Assembly (NCBI GenBank): GCA_015058655.1 | Contig: SVBX01000026.1 | Span: forward strand, 1 to 45,569 | Length of the DNA stretch: 45,569 nucleotides | DNA from: Pseudoselenomonas ruminantium | Lineage (GTDB): Bacteria > Bacillota > Negativicutes > Selenomonadales > Selenomonadaceae | Direction: 5' to 3' | Part shown: positions 41,324 through 45,569 of the stretch, one piece after another | Position numbering within the stretch: position 1 is the stretch's first letter | Layout: every line of letters starts with the position of its first letter | Notes under the pieces: model-generated | The model's database searches: none | What the model was told of the DNA's origin: nothing | What the model saw: the letters and a program-made list of their open reading frames with translations, nothing else | Translations under genes and position numbers: made by a program

Positions 41324-42376
41324 ATGACTGAAAAACTTACATATAAAGACGCAGGCGTGGATATTGATGCGGGGAATCGCAGTGTACAGCTGATCAAGGA
41401 CAGCGTGAAGGCCACCTATCGTCCCGAAGTGCTGGGAGATCTGGGAGGCTTTGGCGGACTTTTCGCCCTGCAGGCTGCAAAGTACAGGGAGCCGGTGCTG
41501 GTGTCCGGTACTGATGGCGTAGGCACCAAACTGCGCCTGGCCTTTATGCTTGATAAGCATGATACCATCGGTCAGGATGCTGTGGCCATGTGCGTCAATG
41601 ACATTCTGGTACAGGGGGCAGAGCCGCTGTTCTTCCTCGATTATCTGGCTGTGGGCAAACTTGACCCGGAGCAGGTGGCTGATGTAGTGAAAGGGGTTGC
41701 CAGTGCCTGCCGTGAGTCCGGCTGTGCCCTGATTGGCGGCGAGACTGCTGAAATGAATGGCTTCTACCCCGAAGGAGAGTACGATATTGCCGGTTTCGCT
41801 GTGGGAGTAGTGGAAAAATCCAAGCTGATTACTGCTGAGAAGGTTAGGGAAGGAGATATCCTGCTGGGCCTGCCCAGCTCAGGTGTTCACTCTAACGGCT
41901 ATTCTTTGGTGCGCAAGATTGTCTTTGAGCACAAGGGTTTCAAGGGTGACGAGTATATTGAGGAACTGGGCAAAACCATCGGCGAGGAACTGCTTACTCC
42001 TACTCGTCTTTATCCTCAGTCCTGTCTGCCCTTGTTGAAGGAATTCGACCTCCACGGTCTGGTGCATATCACTGGTGGCGGCTTCTATGACAACATTCCT
42101 CGCGCCCTGCCCGAGGATTTGGCGGTGGAAATCAATGCAGAGTCCTGGCAGGTGCCGACTGTCTTCAAGCTGCTGCAGCAGTGGGGCAATGTAGACTGGC
42201 CGGAGATGTACCGCACCTTCAATATGGGCATCGGCATGGTGCTGATTGCCAGCGTGGACGAGGCTGAAAAGATTGAGGCCTTCCTGGCTGCCCGTGGAGA
42301 AACTGTTTACGAAATTGGCCGGGTAGTGAAGGGAAGTCATGATGTAACCATAAAGGGCGGGGTGTTCCGTGGCTGA
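41324..42376 (+). CDS. purM: Phosphoribosylformylglycinamidine cyclo-ligase
   Basis: PurM closes the imidazole ring, converting FGAM to AIR with [35 protein letters not shown] and [13 protein letters not shown] are the family motifs, and the length (350 aa) is standard. FGAM synthase (purL, purQ, purS), which provides its substrate, is not in this cluster. It overlaps purN by eight bases. Confidence 0.96.
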   Translation: MTEKLTYKDAGVDIDAGNRSVQLIKDSVKATYRPEVLGDLGGFGGLFALQAAKYREPVLVSGTDGVGTKLRLAFMLDKHDTIGQDAVAMCVNDILVQGAEPLFFLDYLAVGKLDPEQVADVVKGVASACRESGCALIGGETAEMNGFYPEGEYDIAGFAVGVVEKSKLITAEKVREGDILLGLPSSGVHSNGYSLVRKIVFEHKGFKGDEYIEELGKTIGEELLTPTRLYPQSCLPLLKEFDLHGLVHITGGGFYDNIPRALPEDLAVEINAESWQVPTVFKLLQQWGNVDWPEMYRTFNMGIGMVLIASVDEAEKIEAFLAARGETVYEIGRVVKGSHDVTIKGGVFRG

Positions 42377-42995
42377 AAAACAGAAACTGGGGGTACTTTG
42401 CTCAGGCAGAGGCACAGACCTTCAATCCATCATTGATGCCATAGGCCGTAAAGAAGTGGACGCAGAGATTGCCATCGTGCTGGCAGACAAGCCGGAGGCC
42501 TTTGCTCTGGAAAGGGCGAAAAAAGCGGGGATCAAAGCCGTCTGTGTGAATCGCAAGGCGTATGAAGGGCGCGAGCCTTTTGAGGAGGCGTTGATCAAAG
42601 AACTGGAAGAGGCCGGAGTCACGCTGGTGGTGCTGGCAGGTTTCATGCGGATTTTGACACCGCTCTTTGTCAGGCACTTTGCCGGGCGCATTATGAATAT
42701 TCACCCGGCGCTTTTACCCAGTTTCCCTGGGGCACATGCTCACAGAGATGTCCTGGCCTATGGTGTTAAGGTCAGCGGTTGCACGGTGCATTTCGTAGAT
42801 GAAGGGACAGATTCCGGCCCTATCATCATGCAGGCTGCTGTGCCTGTGTTGCCCGGAGATACTGAAGAAACCTTGGGAGCTAGGGTGCTGGAGCAGGAGC
42901 ATATCATCTATCCCAGATGCATACAGCTTTATTGTGAAGGCAGGCTGAAAGTTGATGGTCGTCATGTGCATATTGTAGAAGGAGAATTGGCTTAA
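42369..42995 (+). CDS. purN: Phosphoribosylglycinamide formyltransferase
   Basis: PurN transfers a formyl group from 10-formyl-THF to [18 protein letters not shown] at the N-terminus, [19 protein letters not shown] (catalytic Asn-His) and [14 protein letters not shown] (catalytic Asp) are conserved. It has 208 residues. GTG 42369 lies inside the purM end. Its stop directly abuts the purH start (TAAATG). Confidence 0.96.
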   Translation: MAEKQKLGVLCSGRGTDLQSIIDAIGRKEVDAEIAIVLADKPEAFALERAKKAGIKAVCVNRKAYEGREPFEEALIKELEEAGVTLVVLAGFMRILTPLFVRHFAGRIMNIHPALLPSFPGAHAHRDVLAYGVKVSGCTVHFVDEGTDSGPIIMQAAVPVLPGDTEETLGARVLEQEHIIYPRCIQLYCEGRLKVDGRHVHIVEGELA

Positions 42996-43601
42996 ATGAA
43001 AATCAAGCGCGCGCTGCTCAGTGTTTCCAATAAAGATGGTATTGTGGAATTGGCAAGGAGGCTTCATGCTGCCGGCGTGGAAATAATCTCCACCGGCGGT
43101 ACTATGAAGGCTATCAAAGAGGCTGGCATTCCTGTGACCTATGTCAGCGAGGTGACCGGATTCCCGGAGATTATGGATGGCAGGGTGAAGACCCTGAATC
43201 CCTTTATCCATGGAGGGATTCTTTCCGTCAGGGATAATGAGGAGCATCTTGCCCAGATGCAGGAACATGGCATCAAGGGAATTGACCTGGTGGTGGTGAA
43301 TCTCTATCCCTTCAAGGAAACTATTGCCAAGCCTGATGTGGAACTGGCAGAAGCTGTGGAAAATATTGATATCGGCGGTCCTGCCATGATTCGTGCGGCG
43401 GCCAAGAACTTCAAGTTTGTAACCATAGTGACCAATCCTGCCCGCTATGAGGAAGTGGCAACACAGGTGGAAGCACAGGGTGAAGTTGGGGACAGACTGC
43501 GTATGGAACTTGCTCAAGAGGCTTTTGCTCATACTGCAGATTATGACACGGCTATCAAGGATTATCTGGCCAGAATCATCAAACAGGGGGAAAAGGCATG
43601 A
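42996..43601 (+). CDS. purH: IMP cyclohydrolase, N-terminal PurH domain only
   Basis: This 201-residue protein covers only the MGS-like IMP cyclohydrolase half of Pur[62 protein letters not shown] and [14 protein letters not shown]. The AICAR transformylase half (about 310 more residues in the usual bifunctional protein) is absent. The end is a clean stop overlapping purD as ATGA, with no decayed coding sequence behind it, so this looks like a true stand-alone enzyme rather than a truncation. A separate formyltransferase must exist elsewhere. ATG 42996 follows AAGGAG. Confidence 0.93.
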   Translation: MKIKRALLSVSNKDGIVELARRLHAAGVEIISTGGTMKAIKEAGIPVTYVSEVTGFPEIMDGRVKTLNPFIHGGILSVRDNEEHLAQMQEHGIKGIDLVVVNLYPFKETIAKPDVELAEAVENIDIGGPAMIRAAAKNFKFVTIVTNPARYEEVATQVEAQGEVGDRLRMELAQEAFAHTADYDTAIKDYLARIIKQGEKA

Positions 43602-44872
43602 AGGTACTGATAATTGGTGGCGGTGGCCGCGAGCATACCCTGGCCTGGAAGCTTTCTCAAAGCCCTAAGGTAGAGAAAATCTATGCCCTTCCCGGCAATC
43701 CTGGCATGGCCAAGGTGGCAGAGTGCATAAAAGATATTCCCATGGAGGATAATGGGAATATAGTAGACATTGCCAGACAGTTCGCTATTGATCTGGTGGT
43801 GGTAGGTCCCGAAGCACCTCTGACTTGTGGCCTGGTAGACGCTCTGGAAGAAGCCGGCATTTCAGCCTTTGGCCCCAGTCGCGCTGCCGCGGAGCTGGAG
43901 GGCTCTAAGTCCTTTGCCAAGATGATGATGGACAAGTACCATATTCCCACGGCAAAGTTCAAGGTTTTTACTGAGGCAGAAGCTGCTCGTGCTTATGTAA
44001 AGGAACAAGGTGCTCCTATTGTCATCAAAGCTGATGGATTGGCCGCAGGCAAGGGGGTCGTGGTGGCCCAGACACTTGATGAGGCTCTTGCAGCTGTAAA
44101 TGATATCATGGAAGACCATAGCTTCGGCAGTGCAGGCAACAGAGTGGTCATTGAGGAATGCATGGTGGGAGAAGAGGCCTCTCTACTAGCCTTTACTGAT
44201 GGTGAGACAATCGTTCCCATGGTAAGCTCACAGGACCACAAACGGGCTTATGACGGAGATAAAGGCCCTAATACCGGTGGCATGGGCACATATGCTCCGG
44301 CTCCGGTCATGACCAAAGATATGATAGAGGCAGCGGTTGAAAAGGTGTTGAAGCCTATTATCGCTGGTATGAAGGCTGAGGGCCGCACCTATAAGGGATG
44401 TCTTTATGCAGGTCTGATGATTACCGAAGAAGGTCCCAAAGTGGTGGAGTTTAACGCACGCTTTGGCGATCCTGAAACCCAGGTGGTGCTTCCTTTACTG
44501 AAAGGCGATTTGGCTGAAATTATGCTGGCTTGCTGTGAGGGGACGCTTGACCAGCAAAAGGTGGAATGGTCTGAGGGAGCTGCCGTGTGCGTAGTTATGG
44601 CCTCCGGCGGCTATCCGGGCAGCTATGTGAAAGGGGAGCCCATTTACGGACTTGAGGAAGCTGAGACAGCGGAAACCATGGTTTTCCACGCAGGCACTGC
44701 CGAAAAGGATGGTAAGATTGTCACTAATGGCGGTCGTGTATTGGGGGTAGTGGCAGAAGCTGGGAATATCAAAGAGGCAGTCGAAAAAGCCTATACGGGA
44801 GTGAAGAAGATAAGGTTTCAGGGGGTACAGTACCGTACGGATATTGCCTACAGGGCCTTGGAAAGATTGTAA
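43598..44872 (+). CDS. purD: Phosphoribosylamine-glycine ligase
   Basis: PurD is an ATP-grasp ligase that joins glycine to phosphoribosylamine. [19 protein letters not shown] starts the protein, [11 protein letters not shown] and [17 protein letters not shown] follow, and [13 protein letters not shown] plus [14 protein letters not shown] are the conserved active-site stretches. It has 424 residues. The start overlaps the purH stop, and a terminator closes the cluster. Confidence 0.96.
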   Translation: MKVLIIGGGGREHTLAWKLSQSPKVEKIYALPGNPGMAKVAECIKDIPMEDNGNIVDIARQFAIDLVVVGPEAPLTCGLVDALEEAGISAFGPSRAAAELEGSKSFAKMMMDKYHIPTAKFKVFTEAEAARAYVKEQGAPIVIKADGLAAGKGVVVAQTLDEALAAVNDIMEDHSFGSAGNRVVIEECMVGEEASLLAFTDGETIVPMVSSQDHKRAYDGDKGPNTGGMGTYAPAPVMTKDMIEAAVEKVLKPIIAGMKAEGRTYKGCLYAGLMITEEGPKVVEFNARFGDPETQVVLPLLKGDLAEIMLACCEGTLDQQKVEWSEGAAVCVVMASGGYPGSYVKGEPIYGLEEAETAETMVFHAGTAEKDGKIVTNGGRVLGVVAEAGNIKEAVEKAYTGVKKIRFQGVQYRTDIAYRALERL

Positions 44873-44897
44873 CCTGACTCGTATTTGATAGTTGCTT

Positions 44898-44929
44898 AAA
44901 GGAGATTCCTTGGTGTATCTCCTTTTTTT
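44898..44929 (+). terminator. Terminator of the pur cluster
   Basis: AAAGGAGA pairs with TCTCCTTT (8 bp) around a 12-nt loop, followed by TTTT. Confidence 0.85.
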
Positions 44930-44981
44930 ATGCGAAATACCGATTGTGTAATGAAAATTATTTAGGCAGATATTTCTTTTG

Positions 44982-45078
44982 TCAAATATTTGATGTGTTT
45001 GAAAAGGAGTTTTGCTCGGTTTTAACGAAATATACACTGAAGATATTTGGTAGTTGCTTCGAGCAAGAAAATTCTTGC
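44982..45078. other. Gap with two palindromes before the usp gene
   Basis: TCAAATATTTGA (44982-44993) and GCAAGAA-AA-TTCTTGC (45063-45078) are perfect inverted repeats in an AT-rich stretch. The second lies in the probable leader of the usp gene. I cannot place a convincing promoter. Confidence 0.4.
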
Positions 45079-45110
45079 ATGCAGGGCTATTATACGAGGA
45101 GGTTTTTAGC

Positions 45111-45491
45111 ATGGGCAAGATTAACAAGATATTGGTACCGGTGGATGGTTCTGTCAATGGGTGCAAAGCAGTAGATGAGGCGATTTTTTTTGCAGAAAAA
45201 TGCAAAGCAGATCTCGATTTTGTATATGTAGCCAGCAATATTAATAAGGACATTCCCAGTCATATCGTTTTCGATCGCATTTGGGAGAAAATTCCTTCTG
45301 ATTTGAGGGCTGCAAAGCATGTGGAGACAGGAAGCATTCACAAGGCGATTCTTCGCGTAGCAGAGCAGGAGAAGAGCGATATGATTATTATGGGCAGCCG
45401 TGGCTTGGGGCTTTTCAAGGGCGCGCTTATAGGCAGTGTAAGCCAGAAAGTGGTGGAAGAGTCCACAATTCCTGTAATGGTAATCAAATAG
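45111..45491 (+). CDS. Universal stress protein, UspA family
   Basis: This 126-residue single-domain protein has the Usp fold: KILVPVDGSVNGCKAVDEAI at the N-terminus and the ATP-binding G-2x-G-9x-G(S) motif GSRGLGLFKGALIGSVSQKV near the C-terminus. Proteins of this form usually bind ATP and help survival under growth arrest. The precise role here is unknown. ATG 45111 follows GAGGAGG by 8 bases. A longer in-frame reading from 45054 covers the palindromic leader and is not favoured. It is transcribed alone. Confidence 0.93.
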   Translation: MGKINKILVPVDGSVNGCKAVDEAIFFAEKCKADLDFVYVASNINKDIPSHIVFDRIWEKIPSDLRAAKHVETGSIHKAILRVAEQEKSDMIIMGSRGLGLFKGALIGSVSQKVVEESTIPVMVIK

Positions 45492-45521
45492 AGAAGCTGT
45501 TATGTAGTGACTTTTGTCAAG

Positions 45522-45540
45522 CCCCAATTTTGGGGAATTT
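45522..45540 (+). terminator. Hairpin after the usp gene
   Basis: CCCCAA-TT-TTGGGG is a perfect 6 bp stem, 30 bases after the stop, followed by AATTTT. It may be a weak terminator. The window ends soon after with no gene visible. Confidence 0.45.
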
Positions 45541-45569
45541 TCACCCGAGGACATCTTGAAAGAACCATA

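Noticed and set aside
45492..45569. Possible insertion-sequence end near the window edge
   Set aside because: The stretch with CCCCAATTTTGGGG looks like a mobile-element end at first sight, but it is also a simple terminator. No transposase or flanking repeat is in the window.
1..45569. CRISPR array, prophage or transposase
   Set aside because: No regularly spaced repeats, phage structural genes or transposase genes are found.

Overview
The window most likely comes from a diderm Firmicute of the class Negativicutes, close to Selenomonas. This is inferred from gene content, not from a database match. Strong AGGAGG-type ribosome sites with frequent GTG and TTG starts, and a Firmicutes-type purine cluster, point to the Firmicutes. 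A protein ending in an outer-membrane beta-barrel with a terminal Phe, and a fumarate-reductase flavoprotein with a twin-arginine signal, both need an outer membrane or periplasm. A large pyruvate:ferredoxin oxidoreductase and a rubredoxin fit an anaerobe.

Layout. Bases 1-29 are the 3' end of a 23S rRNA gene, followed by a spacer and a terminator with no 5S gene. Next come an unrecognised 522-residue protein and an APC amino-acid permease (340-3342), then pyruvate:ferredoxin oxidoreductase (3479-7009). The 640-base gap at 7010-7652 holds a terminator, a consensus promoter, a probable structured RNA of about 245 nt, a second promoter with a perfect palindrome, and an attenuator-like hairpin in front of a 627-residue glutamine synthetase. 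On the minus strand (9684-14448) lie a LysR regulator and a three-gene operon for a Tat-exported fumarate reductase of the 8-methylmenaquinol type (flavoprotein, iron-sulfur subunit, CCG-domain subunit).

From 14573 the plus strand carries a UvrD-type helicase with an internal DEDDh exonuclease, then holA. Immediately after holA is a Pel-type exopolysaccharide cluster: pelD (with an N-terminal epimerase-like domain), pelE, a separate deacetylase, pelF, pelG, a coiled-coil outer-membrane beta-barrel protein, and a separate glycoside hydrolase. PelB and PelC are absent. The coiled-coil barrel protein sits where an outer-membrane exporter is needed, and it is the most interesting candidate here: a diderm-Firmicute form of Pel export. 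A nucleoside kinase, a DrrAB-like ABC exporter and a znuCB-like metal ABC importer follow.

The last part is housekeeping: a small unknown protein overlapping tadA, uvrC, a PHP phosphoesterase, a rubredoxin, the cluster purC-purE-purF-purM-purN-purH(cyclohydrolase domain only)-purD, and a universal stress protein. purL, purQ, purS, purB, purK and the AICAR transformylase domain are not in the window.
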